A DNA stretch of 35,850 nucleotides from Holosporaceae bacterium (GCA_031267235.1 JAIRZM010000013.1:1-35850), one strand, 5' to 3'; numbered from the stretch's first letter, positions 10,192 to 19,322 are shown. The notes: generated from the sequence alone by a model not told the origin. Numbers and translations are program-made.

Positions 10192-11187
10192 TTACACCTT
10201 TATTTTAGTTGCCTTGATCATCATAAATGTGCCTATGCTAAATAAGGTAACGGCTACCTTCAGTAAGGTTTGGCCAGTTCCTGGAGTAACAAATTCTTTC
10301 AAATGGTTTGGATTAATCACGGCCATAATGCCGGCAAACACAAATGGCAGTACGCTTATGACTATGGCTGACATTCTAGCTTCTGCGGACATGGCCTTCA
10401 GCTTTAGATTCAACTCCAATCTTTTACGGATTATGGAAGATAGATTTTGCAAGATTTCAGCCAGAACGCCACCATTTTCCATCTGTAAAATGAGGGCAAC
10501 AACCAAGAATCTAAATTCTTCTATGTCAATTTTATCGGCGGCCTCCAGCAAGACCTTTTCCGGCTCTATGCCGAGATCAAATTTCTGACTGATGATTCTA
10601 TATTCTGAGGCAATCGGGTCTTTAGCCTCCATACTAACGAGCTTCACTATGCGAGCTATATTTAACCCAGCCTTAACGCCGCGAATCATCATGTCAATGG
10701 CGTCTGGAAATTGCTTAAGGAATTCGGTCTTTTTCTTCTCAGCTTGACTTGCCAACAGCGTATAGGCTAAGTAGGATCCGACGCACATTCCTATGGGAAT
10801 TCCAGTGAGCGCATTCAAAAATTTAAAATGCACTATGCCGGCTGACAACATTGCTCCACCTCCACAGCATATGGCTATAAAAGCATTGACGCTTATCTCG
10901 GTGATGCCGGATTTTTTCATTATAAGCTTTATGCGATCTAGCAACTGCTGCCCTGATTCGAAATCTTGACCAAACTCCTTCATTTCCACTTGCATAAAGG
11001 TGGAGATATGATTGTTGGCCGTTTCCAATAGCTCATCCTGCTGTTTCGATAATGATTTGATGCGGGCTTCAAGTTTTTGGGATTTTCCATCGTCTTCGAT
11101 CGTTGGCTTGCTTACTTGCTTATACGCAATAAAAAAGCTGACAAACGATAACGCAAAAATCAACATACTATCAATAGCTGGTGGCAT
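10192..11187 (-). CDS. tadB: Tad pilus inner-membrane platform protein TadB
   Basis: A 331-residue T2SSF-domain protein. It has an N-terminal membrane segment, a charged, probably helical cytoplasmic region (about 30-85), two central membrane segments, the block FLKQFPDAIDMMIRGVKAGLNIARIVKLVSMEAKDPIA and a second block MENGGVLAEILQNLSSIIRKR typical of TadB, then two C-terminal membrane segments. With TadC it forms the platform that couples CpaF ATP hydrolysis to pilin extraction. The ATG overlaps the cpaF end by 17 bp, implying coupled translation; a second ATG at residue 8 is possible. Confidence 0.92.
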   Translation of the reverse strand: MPPAIDSMLIFALSFVSFFIAYKQVSKPTIEDDGKSQKLEARIKSLSKQQDELLETANNHISTFMQVEMKEFGQDFESGQQLLDRIKLIMKKSGITEISVNAFIAICCGGGAMLSAGIVHFKFLNALTGIPIGMCVGSYLAYTLLASQAEKKKTEFLKQFPDAIDMMIRGVKAGLNIARIVKLVSMEAKDPIASEYRIISQKFDLGIEPEKVLLEAADKIDIEEFRFLVVALILQMENGGVLAEILQNLSSIIRKRLELNLKLKAMSAEARMSAIVISVLPFVFAGIMAVINPNHLKEFVTPGTGQTLLKVAVTLFSIGTFMMIKATKIKV

Positions 11188-12535
11188 TTTCAGACCTATC
11201 TAAATTTTTTTCCATTGCGCCTTTCATCAGAGTCAGCAATTCTTTGTCCAGGCCGTAGGTAATGGCTTTTTCTAAAAACGCTGGTTTATCAGTTCCAGCG
11301 TCAAATCTTCCGAATACCTTATGATCCGGAGTTTCTCCCATTGGCACAAACTTGAAGAGATGCTGAAAATCGATATCGCCCCTTTCATTTATGCCCTTTA
11401 CTTCCACGATTTCTGTGAGTTTTCTTGATCCATCGTGGAGACGCTCCGTTTGCACCACGAGATTTACGGCTCCAGCGATCTGGGCTCTAACAATTTCACT
11501 GGGAAGGTCAAAACCAGACATGGCAACCATATTTTCTAGACGAATGAATGCTTCTCTGGCTTTGTTGGCGTGAATTGTGGACATTGAACCGTCGTGACCG
11601 GTGTTCATGGCCTGCAACATATCGATGCATTCTGATCCGCGGACTTCTCCGATGACGATGCGGTCCGGACGCATACGCAGGGCGTTTTTTACCAGGTCTC
11701 GAATGGTAATTTCTCCCTTTCCTTCAATGTTGGGAGGGCGACTTTCCAGCCTAACAACATGCGGCTGTTGTAATTTTAATTCTGCTGCGTCTTCGCAGGT
11801 TACTATGCGCTCTCGCGGATCGATAAGTTGGGAAAGAGCGTTAAGTAGAGTTGTTTTTCCAGAACCCGTACCTCCGGAAACTACGATATTCAATCCACAT
11901 GTCGATGCTATCTGCAGCACACGGACCATATCTTCCGTGAGAGCTCCATGTTTGGCCAATGCGTGTAAATCTAGTGCTTTTTTCGAAAATTTACGAATGG
12001 AAATGGATGCTCCATCCAGGGCAATTGGCGGAGCAACAATGTTTACGCGGCTACCATCCGGCAAGCGAGCGTCACAGAGAGGACTTGAAGTGTCAACGCG
12101 TCTTCCAACGCGATGGGCAATTCTTTGGGCTATCTGCAGCAGATGGGAATCATCTCTGAATTTTACCGGAGCCAGCTGCATTAGTCCTCTCTGCTCGATA
12201 TATATTTGGTATGGGCCATTAACGACAATGTCGGATATGGTGTCATCCTCCAGAAGAATTTCCAGCGGACCTAGCCCTATCATATCATCAACCAATTCGC
12301 GGGCAATTCCTATTTGTTCGCGTTTGGTAATTTGCGCTCTTCTTTCCTGAGCATAATCGAAGACGAACTTTTCAATTTCAGCGCGCAACTCCTGTGGACT
12401 TAGCTTGAACGCTGAAGCTAGGTTGATGCGATTAAGCATCGTTTCGTGAGCTTCCTTACGGAAAACCGTCAGTAGCGGAGATTCTTCCGCAATTTCTGGA
12501 TTCTGAGTTTGTGAAGATCCGCTTTCGGTAGCCAT
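11171..12535 (-). CDS. cpaF: Tad pilus assembly ATPase CpaF/TadA
   Basis: A 454-residue hexameric secretion ATPase of the CpaF/TadA/VirB11 class that powers pilus assembly at the cytoplasmic face. An N-terminal helical domain (IGLGPLEILLEDDTISDIVVNG, about 86-107) is followed by RLPDGSRVNIV, Walker A GGTGSGKTT (221-229), an Asp-box region VTCEDAAEL, Walker B DRIVIGEVRG (291-300) and His-box residues GHDGSMSTIHA (313-323). All catalytic motifs look intact. It lies 17 bp after cpaE and overlaps tadB. Confidence 0.96.
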   Translation of the reverse strand: MATESGSSQTQNPEIAEESPLLTVFRKEAHETMLNRINLASAFKLSPQELRAEIEKFVFDYAQERRAQITKREQIGIARELVDDMIGLGPLEILLEDDTISDIVVNGPYQIYIEQRGLMQLAPVKFRDDSHLLQIAQRIAHRVGRRVDTSSPLCDARLPDGSRVNIVAPPIALDGASISIRKFSKKALDLHALAKHGALTEDMVRVLQIASTCGLNIVVSGGTGSGKTTLLNALSQLIDPRERIVTCEDAAELKLQQPHVVRLESRPPNIEGKGEITIRDLVKNALRMRPDRIVIGEVRGSECIDMLQAMNTGHDGSMSTIHANKAREAFIRLENMVAMSGFDLPSEIVRAQIAGAVNLVVQTERLHDGSRKLTEIVEVKGINERGDIDFQHLFKFVPMGETPDHKVFGRFDAGTDKPAFLEKAITYGLDKELLTLMKGAMEKNLDRSENATSY

Positions 12536-12552
12536 TTCTACACCTCGTTAGA

Positions 12553-13803
12553 CTATGTTTTCATAAAATTTTCGGCTTTTTTCAAAAAGCTGAAGAAAGT
12601 TCCTTTGACTTTATCCATTGGCGTTTGCGTTTGTTTAAGTATTGCTTCTTCGATATGTTGATTATCTTTTTTACCCAAAATGTCTTCGGCAATAAATTCT
12701 AGTGTGTCTGTTATGGGACAATTAGATAACGCTAGCGGTTGACCTATGTTAGCGGCTGCCAAGGTTATCTGTTCGTCCAATGGCATAATGTAATCGATTT
12801 TGCTATCAATTACTCTTTCAAATGACTCTTCGCTTAGAGCTCCACTTCTGGATAATCCCACCTTATTAGCTACTATTATTATCTTCTTACCTGGTTGGGT
12901 AACATTTAAAAAATCCATCAGGCGCACGGTATTTTGGGCAGAAGTAAAACTCATCTCAACCATAATTATGAAGATATCGGTCTTGCCCATGGCCACTTTA
13001 TTTGTTTCAGAAATATCACGCTGCGAATCAATCAAAATGTAGTTGAATTGCTTTTTAACCATGCCTATGAGGGCGTCAAAAGTATTTAAATCAACGTGAA
13101 CGCCTCTCACAAGATCCACCAATCCGCCCAAATAATACAATCTTTGATCATACTTCTTTAAAATTGTCTCCACGAAATAATCATCTATTTTATCTGGTGA
13201 TTCCAGGATATCCAGGTACGCATTTTCGGCCCTAATATCCAGCATTAGATTGGCGGTACCGTATAGAAAATCCACATCCATGATAACTGCACGCTTAAAG
13301 TGCCTATTTGCCAACAGCCATCCTACATTTACAGCCGTAGTTGTGGCTCCAGCTCCGCCAACAGAGCTGATGACCTGTATCATTTTACCGGTTTTTTCTG
13401 TTACTAGCTTTTTTCCCTTTAGAGCTTCCTCCAGAGTTTGTTTTAAGAGGCTGACTCCCAATGGTTTCACAATATAATCTGAAACTCCAAGCGCTATTAG
13501 ATCCCTAAATAATCCAACTTCATTGCGACTACCGATTACCACAATGTTCATGTTGGGAGTACCTAGTTCTTTAATTTTTATTATATCGCTCAGTGGTAAT
13601 TCTGAATCTGAAATATCCACCATAAGAACCTTTGGTGTTCTATTATTTTTCAAAAAATCTATGACATCGGAAATCCTTCCCTGTTTCGCTTCGGAATAGG
13701 CCATTCCCATATCCTTAATTACGTCCAGAATAATCTGTTCTGACACTGGATCGTTGACTAAACCCATGAGGTTGTGAGGCAAATCAGCATTGGTGTTGGC
13801 CAT
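12553..13803 (-). CDS. cpaE: Tad pilus localisation ATPase-like protein CpaE/TadZ
   Basis: A 416-residue protein with an N-terminal receiver-like domain (about 10-130; ends in SDYIVKPLGVSLLKQTLEEAL) and a C-terminal MinD/ParA-like domain. The P-loop reads GGAGATT (149-155): the usual lysine is alanine, a deviation seen in many CpaE/TadZ proteins, so it may bind ATP without strong hydrolysis. Other blocks are AVIMDVDFLYGTANLMLDI and NYILIDSQRDISETNKVAM. In characterised alphaproteobacteria this protein positions the Tad machine at the pole. The ~50-residue Lys/Gln-rich tail has no assigned role. Confidence 0.93.
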   Translation of the reverse strand: MANTNADLPHNLMGLVNDPVSEQIILDVIKDMGMAYSEAKQGRISDVIDFLKNNRTPKVLMVDISDSELPLSDIIKIKELGTPNMNIVVIGSRNEVGLFRDLIALGVSDYIVKPLGVSLLKQTLEEALKGKKLVTEKTGKMIQVISSVGGAGATTTAVNVGWLLANRHFKRAVIMDVDFLYGTANLMLDIRAENAYLDILESPDKIDDYFVETILKKYDQRLYYLGGLVDLVRGVHVDLNTFDALIGMVKKQFNYILIDSQRDISETNKVAMGKTDIFIIMVEMSFTSAQNTVRLMDFLNVTQPGKKIIIVANKVGLSRSGALSEESFERVIDSKIDYIMPLDEQITLAAANIGQPLALSNCPITDTLEFIAEDILGKKDNQHIEEAILKQTQTPMDKVKGTFFSFLKKAENFMKT

Positions 13804-13821
13804 AATAAACTCCCGCCATAT

Positions 13822-14529
13822 TTAAAAAGAGCTGCCGCTTGATGAGCTACCGCTGGAGCTCATCGAGCCGCTACTACCGCTGCTGCCGCTGCTGCCGGAT
13901 GATCCAGACCCGCTGCCATTGGCTGCTGCAAGAGCATCAATGGATGACTTTGCTTCAGGTCCATTGTATTTTCGAGGAGCGACAAAATCTGCTTTATTGG
14001 CTATCATTTCCACAAGATTGTAGGCCATGGATGCGCCAAATTTTGGTATATGCTTATTAGTATCTACGTCTCCGATGTATTCTGACCATGTGTCGCAATT
14101 GGGACCTTTTGCTTCGTACTTCAATACGTCTATGCGAACTCCAATTTGAGCATCTTTGTAGACACAAATTCCGGAATTAACCACTCGGCTATCCATGAAT
14201 CCGTTTTGGCGAGTTAGATTATAAATTTGCTTTTGAGCTCCTTCCTGCAATTTTAAGGGAATGAGTTTGTTGGATACCAACATAAAGGCAATGTTTTCAA
14301 TACCTTTGCTACGGGTCTCTCTCAGTATTTTGTTCAGCTTATCGAGAGTGCTTTCGGAAAAACCAAAGTCATGATTTGTGTTGAAAAAATGTACACATTT
14401 ATGTTCTTTTGCATCTACTTCATTGTCTTCTGACGTATGTCCGTCGTCGGGCAAGTATTGCTTTTCGCATCCTCCGCAGAGAAGAAGCCAGATCGCTGCT
14501 GCATTGCAAAATTTTGTTGTTCTTAGCAT
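13822..14529 (-). CDS. cpaD: CpaD-like Tad pilus lipoprotein with Gly/Ser tail
   Basis: Assigned to CpaD by operon position and by the C-terminal block KFGASMAYNLVEMIANKADF, which fits the family's FGCATQxNLAxMVADPxDL pattern. The N-terminus is a signal peptide ending in a CGGC box, an imperfect lipobox. The last ~30 residues are almost pure Gly and Ser (about 13828-13918), unusual for CpaD. In the family the protein supports the CpaC secretin. Start choice: a GTG at 14547 overlaps the cpaC stop by one base, but the ATG at 14529 has GGGG eight bases upstream and gives a clean signal peptide, so I prefer the ATG. Confidence 0.8.
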   Translation of the reverse strand: MLRTTKFCNAAAIWLLLCGGCEKQYLPDDGHTSEDNEVDAKEHKCVHFFNTNHDFGFSESTLDKLNKILRETRSKGIENIAFMLVSNKLIPLKLQEGAQKQIYNLTRQNGFMDSRVVNSGICVYKDAQIGVRIDVLKYEAKGPNCDTWSEYIGDVDTNKHIPKFGASMAYNLVEMIANKADFVAPRKYNGPEAKSSIDALAAANGSGSGSSGSSGSSGSSGSMSSSGSSSSGSSF

Positions 14530-14546
14530 GTTTATAACCCCTAACA

Positions 14547-16052
14547 CTATCTAATCATAAAACCAGCGCTATGCCTTCTCTTAACGTTCTTATGAAATTT
14601 TCGCGTAAGAATAGACTCAAGAGGAGAATACATTCTGGGAACCAAATCCACAGGTGTTTTTAACGGTTTTGAGGATGGCTTTATGATGTAAGGCGTTATG
14701 ATTATTATGAGCTCTTTTTCCACTAAATTAATATCTGAATTACGAAACAGACTTCCCACTAACGGTAGATCTGACAAAAATGGAGTTTCATAGGAAGAGG
14801 TGCTTTTGTTCGTTTGTATCAATCCGGCGATGGCTAAGCTTTGGCCGCTTCCGAGTTCTACTGTTGTTTCAGCTTCTTTGGTAGTTAGGGAAGGTATATT
14901 GGACTTTGCATTTTCGAAAGATACAGTGCTAACCACCGGCTTAACGGTAATATTTATTCTATCCTCGGATATTACGACCGGCGTAAACTCAATGGACGTG
15001 CCCCAGGATTTAAATTCAGTTGTATTGGAGTCGGTTCCCGATTGTTTTACTTCATACCCCTGCTCGCCACCGGACTTGAATGTGGCCGTTTTTCCAGATA
15101 GTGCGATTAAAGTTGGTTCAGCTAAAACTAGGGCGAACGATTCGCTAGCAAGAGCTTCTATGAGGCCAGAAAGCCCGTTAGATGCTCCGCCGCCATGAAC
15201 GAGCCAACGTCCTCCGGAAAGCGTTTTCCCCATGATACCACCTTGCTCCGTGATAGCCGTTTGCACTGCAGAAATTTCTGTAGCAAATACCGGAAAAGCC
15301 TGGCTATCACCATGCATAAATCCATAGGTAAGACCACTAATATCTTTGTTGTGGGACAATACACGCCAATTTATTCCTAAGCTTTTGGTTAAATTTCTTG
15401 ATACTTCAGCTATTTTCACCTTTAGCATAACCTGTGTTGCGGTTTCAATAGACAATTTATTGATAATTTTAGCGCTCTCGACGAATCTTCCGACTATATC
15501 CTGCACATCCGATGCAACTTCTGGAGATGGGACTTTTCCCCTAAGTATTATAGAGTCATCCACCGACACTATGCTGACTTCTATGCCCGGATACATCTTA
15601 TCCATGGCTTCCTTAATGGCCTTGATTGGATAGGTAACTTTTATCCGATAATCCGCTATCACTACCCCGTCTTTGCCGTGCACAACTAGAGGCGTAACGC
15701 CGGGCGCTAGTCCCATTAGATACAGCGAACTATCATTCAGCATATCAACGTCAGCTACTTCTGGATTAGGGATAAAAATTTCCTGCGGTTTATTTTTCAG
15801 TTTAATGAAGTTTACGGAATTTACCTCTATAATCTTTTCATTGCCATCGAGTCGCTGCCCGGCCACGGTTTGCTGCATACTGTCGGCATTTTTCCCAGCA
15901 TCTTTAGGTTTGGCGTTTTTTTTATCATTTCCGGAGACCTGTTTATTTTTGACGTATTTCTGCGCATGCTTAGGTTTTTGCGCAGCGCTTGCTGCATCAA
16001 TAAAAGCAAGACATGTCAAAAAAAACAAACCTACAAGACTACTATTCCTCAT
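14547..16052 (-). CDS. cpaC: Tad pilus secretin CpaC/RcpA
   Basis: A 501-residue outer-membrane secretin. The signal peptide ends near ASAA (residue 23). A Lys/Asn-rich linker precedes the N0-like domain (EIFIPNPEVADVDMLNDSSLYLMGLAPGVTPLVV), then a BON-type domain (IEVSIVSVDDSIILRGKVPSPEVASDVQDI), then the secretin domain containing VMLKVKIAEVSRN, GQSLAIAGLIQ and FLSDLPLVGSLFR, with terminal strands KELIIIITPYII. It should form the pore through which the pilus or its secreted parts leave the cell. Length and domain order are normal; it lies between cpaB (87-bp gap) and cpaD. Confidence 0.95.
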   Translation of the reverse strand: MRNSSLVGLFFLTCLAFIDAASAAQKPKHAQKYVKNKQVSGNDKKNAKPKDAGKNADSMQQTVAGQRLDGNEKIIEVNSVNFIKLKNKPQEIFIPNPEVADVDMLNDSSLYLMGLAPGVTPLVVHGKDGVVIADYRIKVTYPIKAIKEAMDKMYPGIEVSIVSVDDSIILRGKVPSPEVASDVQDIVGRFVESAKIINKLSIETATQVMLKVKIAEVSRNLTKSLGINWRVLSHNKDISGLTYGFMHGDSQAFPVFATEISAVQTAITEQGGIMGKTLSGGRWLVHGGGASNGLSGLIEALASESFALVLAEPTLIALSGKTATFKSGGEQGYEVKQSGTDSNTTEFKSWGTSIEFTPVVISEDRINITVKPVVSTVSFENAKSNIPSLTTKEAETTVELGSGQSLAIAGLIQTNKSTSSYETPFLSDLPLVGSLFRNSDINLVEKELIIIITPYIIKPSSKPLKTPVDLVPRMYSPLESILTRKFHKNVKRRHSAGFMIR

Positions 16053-16139
16053 ACTACACTCTCCACATCCGCATGAATGCTACAACCACTGCCCAAATCA
16101 CATCAGCCTGCTACCTATTTCGTATACTTCGCCGCTCCT

Positions 16140-17537
16140 CTACTTAGATGATCTTCGTGAAGATGAGGCTGCACTACTAGAGCCTGCCTTCGCTTCACCA
16201 TCTGAAGCAGATGCAGACCTGCCGCTCGAGGCAGAATCTAACTTATCCCCATTGCTATTAAACTCTACTTCATTGGGGGTTAATTTTCTGTATAAACGAA
16301 CAGATCTTTTCTCGGGCTCCTCTTCTCCAACGGCTTTTCCACTGACAAACTCTATTTTCCCTGTTCTTGGATTTTTTACATTTCCACCGGAGCCTTTGCC
16401 ATTTGAGTTTCCTTTTTCCGAAAGAGAGTTGCCAAGCTCAGGTGAATCTCCACCATTGAGCGAATTTATATTCCTTATGAGCATATCTAACTCTTTTTCT
16501 TCAGTTTCTTTGGCTTCCTTAGCTGATATTATGGCCTCGGCTGCACTATGCTTATTCATGTTCATGATGTGCTGCAGCACTGCGTCCCGGACTAGCACAT
16601 CTTCGGCTTCAGCTTTTTCTTTTCCCGCTTCCTCAGGCGAAATGCCTTCTTCCTGGTTACGTATGGATAATGTTACGCCACCGTTTCCAAGCTGTTTCAA
16701 CATAATGTCCACCAGCTCCTCGCGAACTTCTAGAGTTACATTTTTAGGCATGAGCAACCCGCCAACTGCTGATCCTAGATTGATATTTCCCAGCAATCCT
16801 TCGTCCTTTTTTTCTGTTTCTTCAAATTTTTTTTCGAATTTAGTTATGCCGTCGATGGCCAATATTTTTATAGCAACATATTTATGACTTTTAATTTTTT
16901 CTCCTCTCTGTTCCATGATGAGAACATCCACTATGTTGCCAGGTTCCATCATGCTGGAGGAACTGGCTGTTTTCTGATCTATTGGAAATGTTATGGCCCT
17001 CATCCCTTTCTTAACGGATATGGTTCTGCTTTCCTGTTCTTCTTTTAACTTCCTTTGCTGTTCTTTTTTGCGTGCTTCTTCTTTCTTTTTGCGCTCTTCT
17101 TCTGCTTTTTTCTGAGGATCTTCGTTGGTCAACATGCGCATTGTTAGCGGGATTCCAGATTGAATGTTGCTGATGGCCCACATTTTCATGGCATTAGCGT
17201 AATCAGATCCGTTGTTCAAAGCGACTCCCTGCTCGTCTTTAGCTATAAAGTACGGTTGCAGAGCCGCTTCTGGCCATTTTTTCCAGGCAAGACTATCCAT
17301 TTGTATTTTTCCATCTTTTTTGATGTCTTTGGTGACCATGAGAACCTGAACATCTTTAGCTCTTCTGATTTCTTTGGCCATCAGGGGAATATCTGGCATT
17401 GATAGTTCTTTGGTGACTGCCGCTTGATTAGAGGATTCGGAATCACCTGGTCCGAACAGAAGTCTTACAACTATTGTGATTACAAGCGCTATAGCGGATG
17501 CTATCACTATAGGAAGTGTATTAGTCTTGTCTTTCAT
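16140..17537 (-). CDS. cpaB: Tad pilus protein CpaB/RcpC with extended tail
   Basis: A periplasmic, inner-membrane-anchored SAF-domain protein. One N-terminal membrane helix (LPIVIASAIALVITIVVRLLF) is followed by VLMVTKDIKKDGKI, an IQSGIPLT block, and the MRAITFPIDQKT ... GNIVDVLIMEQ block of the family. At 465 residues it is longer than the usual 250-300. The extra length comes from a Lys/Glu/Gln-rich, probably coiled-coil insert (about 140-170) that splits the SAF region, and a C-terminal tail from about residue 320 rich in Gly, Asn, Ser and charges ending in Ser/Ala/Arg repeats. AGGTGG precedes the ATG. It lies 8 bp after cpaA. Confidence 0.9.
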   Translation of the reverse strand: MKDKTNTLPIVIASAIALVITIVVRLLFGPGDSESSNQAAVTKELSMPDIPLMAKEIRRAKDVQVLMVTKDIKKDGKIQMDSLAWKKWPEAALQPYFIAKDEQGVALNNGSDYANAMKMWAISNIQSGIPLTMRMLTNEDPQKKAEEERKKKEEARKKEQQRKLKEEQESRTISVKKGMRAITFPIDQKTASSSSMMEPGNIVDVLIMEQRGEKIKSHKYVAIKILAIDGITKFEKKFEETEKKDEGLLGNINLGSAVGGLLMPKNVTLEVREELVDIMLKQLGNGGVTLSIRNQEEGISPEEAGKEKAEAEDVLVRDAVLQHIMNMNKHSAAEAIISAKEAKETEEKELDMLIRNINSLNGGDSPELGNSLSEKGNSNGKGSGGNVKNPRTGKIEFVSGKAVGEEEPEKRSVRLYRKLTPNEVEFNSNGDKLDSASSGRSASASDGEAKAGSSSAASSSRRSSK

Positions 17538-17545
17538 ACTACCAC

Positions 17546-18115
17546 CTAACCACTCAATCTCTCAATCATCACATAAAAACCACCGCACGATAATGCGACC
17601 CCGTATGGTATTTCCTGCTTCATCGTACCGGTGATGCATCGCTTTAGCGCCACCATTCTTTTGTCGATCCTACTCAATGAAAGTAAAACAATATTTAAAA
17701 AAAATGATTTATGTCGGTTTTTATTTGAAATGTATAATGAAATTACTATGGTTCTGCGCCAAAAAAAGATTCGTTGACCTAGGGCCAGGTAAAAGCATGA
17801 TAGAACTAAGCCGCCAATGGAAACTCCTAGCAAAAATTCCTGAGCATTATTTTCCGAAAACAATAGCAAAGGACAAAGCAATTTTACGTCGCCTCCGCCG
17901 ATTAGGTTATATCTATTAAAAATCAACGTGATAGCAAAAATTGCGATGAAAACCTCCAGCGCATTCCAAAAGTTATTGCCGGATATTCCGAGAGCGCAGG
18001 ATAATAGATACAGGCTGAGTAAAAACAGTGTGTATTCGTTTTCTATGCGAAAAAAAAGAAAATCATTTGCGCTGATTATCAGTAAAACTACGCCAAATAC
18101 TAACCAAACAGCCAC
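17546..18115 (-). CDS. cpaA: Prepilin peptidase CpaA/TadV
   Basis: A 189-residue polytopic membrane aspartyl protease (A24 family). The two catalytic aspartates are visible: Asp18 in ISANDFLFFRIEN and Asp76 in GGGDVKLL. The family cleaves class III signals of Flp pilin and of TadE/TadF pseudopilins; TadE at 19349 carries such a site. The GTG start is supported by AGGAGG seven bases upstream (18123-18128). It is the first gene of the operon, where pilA would precede it in Caulobacter; here it is divergent from the ATPase zeta gene instead. An 8-bp palindrome, CGTTAACG, sits just upstream at 18139-18146. Confidence 0.93.
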   Translation of the reverse strand: MAVWLVFGVVLLIISANDFLFFRIENEYTLFLLSLYLLSCALGISGNNFWNALEVFIAIFAITLIFNRYNLIGGGDVKLLCPLLLFSENNAQEFLLGVSIGGLVLSCFYLALGQRIFFWRRTIVISLYISNKNRHKSFFLNIVLLSLSRIDKRMVALKRCITGTMKQEIPYGVALSCGGFYVMIERLSG

Positions 18116-18250
18116 AACAAATCCTCCTATTTTTCTAACGTTAACGGATAGATAGTAAAAATTGCGTTAATTACTACACGATAGTGAAAAAATACTTTGT
18201 TTTGGCTCAAAAATACGCTAGGCTGGGGCCGTATGTAGTATGGAGTTGTT

Positions 18251-18586
18251 TTGATAGTGCCTATGTTCTCTTTTGGTAAATCATCGTACGAAATGAAATT
18301 AATGAAGCTGCTTCAGGAAAAGTTTTTCAAGACAGCTCGCAGAAATAAAATTTTGGCGCAATGGGCTGGAGGGAGATTGGGCTACAAAGATACCGTCTTT
18401 AGCAGCTACGTTCGCAGGAAGATTCTTAGTTATTTGTTAAGTCCAGATGATGAAAGAATGATCTCCGGTATTCTTGATGATTTTAGAAACGAAAATATCA
18501 GCATGACGGAGGAAATAATCAAGAAAAAAATTCGAGCTATTGAAACAAGAATCAGAAATAAGGCGGAGTTGAGAAATGTCGATTAG
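18251..18586 (+). CDS. F1-ATPase inhibitor subunit zeta (DUF1476 family)
   Basis: A 107-111-residue soluble protein. The core FFKTARRNKILAQWAGGRLG closely follows the family signature FKxTARRNKLLGLWAAExLG, and the rest (DDERMISGILDDFRNENISMTEEIIKKKIRAIE) matches the helical tail. In Paracoccus and relatives this subunit blocks ATP hydrolysis by F1. Starts: TTG at 18251 has GGAG five bases upstream, but the ATG at 18263 aligns better with the family's N-terminus. The tail is diverged, so the inhibitory function is inferred. It overlaps the next gene by 11 bp, so the two are probably one operon. Confidence 0.8.
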   Translation: MIVPMFSFGKSSYEMKLMKLLQEKFFKTARRNKILAQWAGGRLGYKDTVFSSYVRRKILSYLLSPDDERMISGILDDFRNENISMTEEIIKKKIRAIETRIRNKAELRNVD

Positions 18587-19322
18587 TCTATCCATACAAG
18601 ATTCGATTGCAACCATAATCATGGACAATCCATCAAAGTTAAATGCCCTATCGGATAGCGTAATGGGTGAACTGAATGAAAAGTTATTAAATATAGAGCA
18701 GCGAGCTTCTGTATTGGTTATTACGGGATGCGAGAAGGCTTTCGCTGCTGGAGTGGAAGTTGGAGAGATTAACGCTCGCTCCTATGAAGGCGCACATATT
18801 GATGAGTTTATAGATTATCGCTGGGAGAGAGTTTTTGATGTAAAAATTCCAGTAATAGCAGCAGTTTCTGGTTATGCTTTGGGGGGAGGATTCGAGTTGG
18901 CATTAATGTGCGACATCATTATTGCTTCCAGGAGCGCTGTTTTTGGATTCCCGGAGGTAAATCTTGGAATTATGCCTGGCATGGGCGGCACTCAGTTGCT
19001 TACTAGTATTGTAGGCCCAAAGGTTGCCAGTGAAATAATTATGACCGGCGAATTTTTTTCTGCTATGAAGGCATTGGATCTGCACATAATCTCTCAAATC
19101 GTTGCGGAAGAAGATCTAATGAAAGCAACCATGCTGTTGGCGAAAAACATCTCTCAAAAATCATCCATGAGTACGAGGTTAATAAAAGAAGCAATCAGAG
19201 TCGCTCAAAATCAGGGGCTGAATTCTGGTATACGAACAGAAAGAATAATGTTCAGGTCTATGTTCTCCACGGATTCGAAGAGGAACGGCATTCGCGATTT
19301 TCTCCAAAAGAAAAAGCACTAA
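18576..19322 (+). CDS. Enoyl-CoA hydratase (crotonase family)
   Basis: A 248-residue crotonase-fold enzyme that should add water across the double bond of trans-2-enoyl-CoA in fatty-acid oxidation. Both catalytic glutamates of rat mitochondrial enoyl-CoA hydratase are conserved with the same 20-residue spacing: Glu107 in ALGGGFELALMCD and Glu127 in FGFPEVNLGIMPGMGGTQ. The oxyanion-hole block is KAFAAGVEV. Presence of both glutamates favours a true hydratase over isomerase-type family members. The ATG lies inside the end of the zeta gene, with GGAG upstream, suggesting coupled translation. No other beta-oxidation gene is in the window. Confidence 0.93.
   Translation: MSISLSIQDSIATIIMDNPSKLNALSDSVMGELNEKLLNIEQRASVLVITGCEKAFAAGVEVGEINARSYEGAHIDEFIDYRWERVFDVKIPVIAAVSGYALGGGFELALMCDIIIASRSAVFGFPEVNLGIMPGMGGTQLLTSIVGPKVASEIIMTGEFFSAMKALDLHIISQIVAEEDLMKATMLLAKNISQKSSMSTRLIKEAIRVAQNQGLNSGIRTERIMFRSMFSTDSKRNGIRDFLQKKKH

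Noticed and set aside
11601-12350. A 249-codon plus-strand frame inside cpaF
   Set aside because: Antisense to the conserved ATPase domain, with no ribosome site or family likeness.
13300-13420. CpaE P-loop lacking the usual lysine as a sign of a broken gene
   Set aside because: Loss or change of this lysine is common in CpaE/TadZ proteins, and the rest of the domain is intact.
15673-16887. A 404-codon open frame on the plus strand across the cpaB/cpaC start region
   Set aside because: It is antisense to two clear family members, has a Ser/Pro/Leu-rich composition typical of a reverse-frame shadow, and matches no family that I know.
18121-18175. TTAA elements (18141-18144 and 18167-18170) upstream of cpaA as a CtrA site
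   Set aside because: CtrA boxes need TTAA-N7-TTAA; here the spacing is 22 bases, so the match fails.
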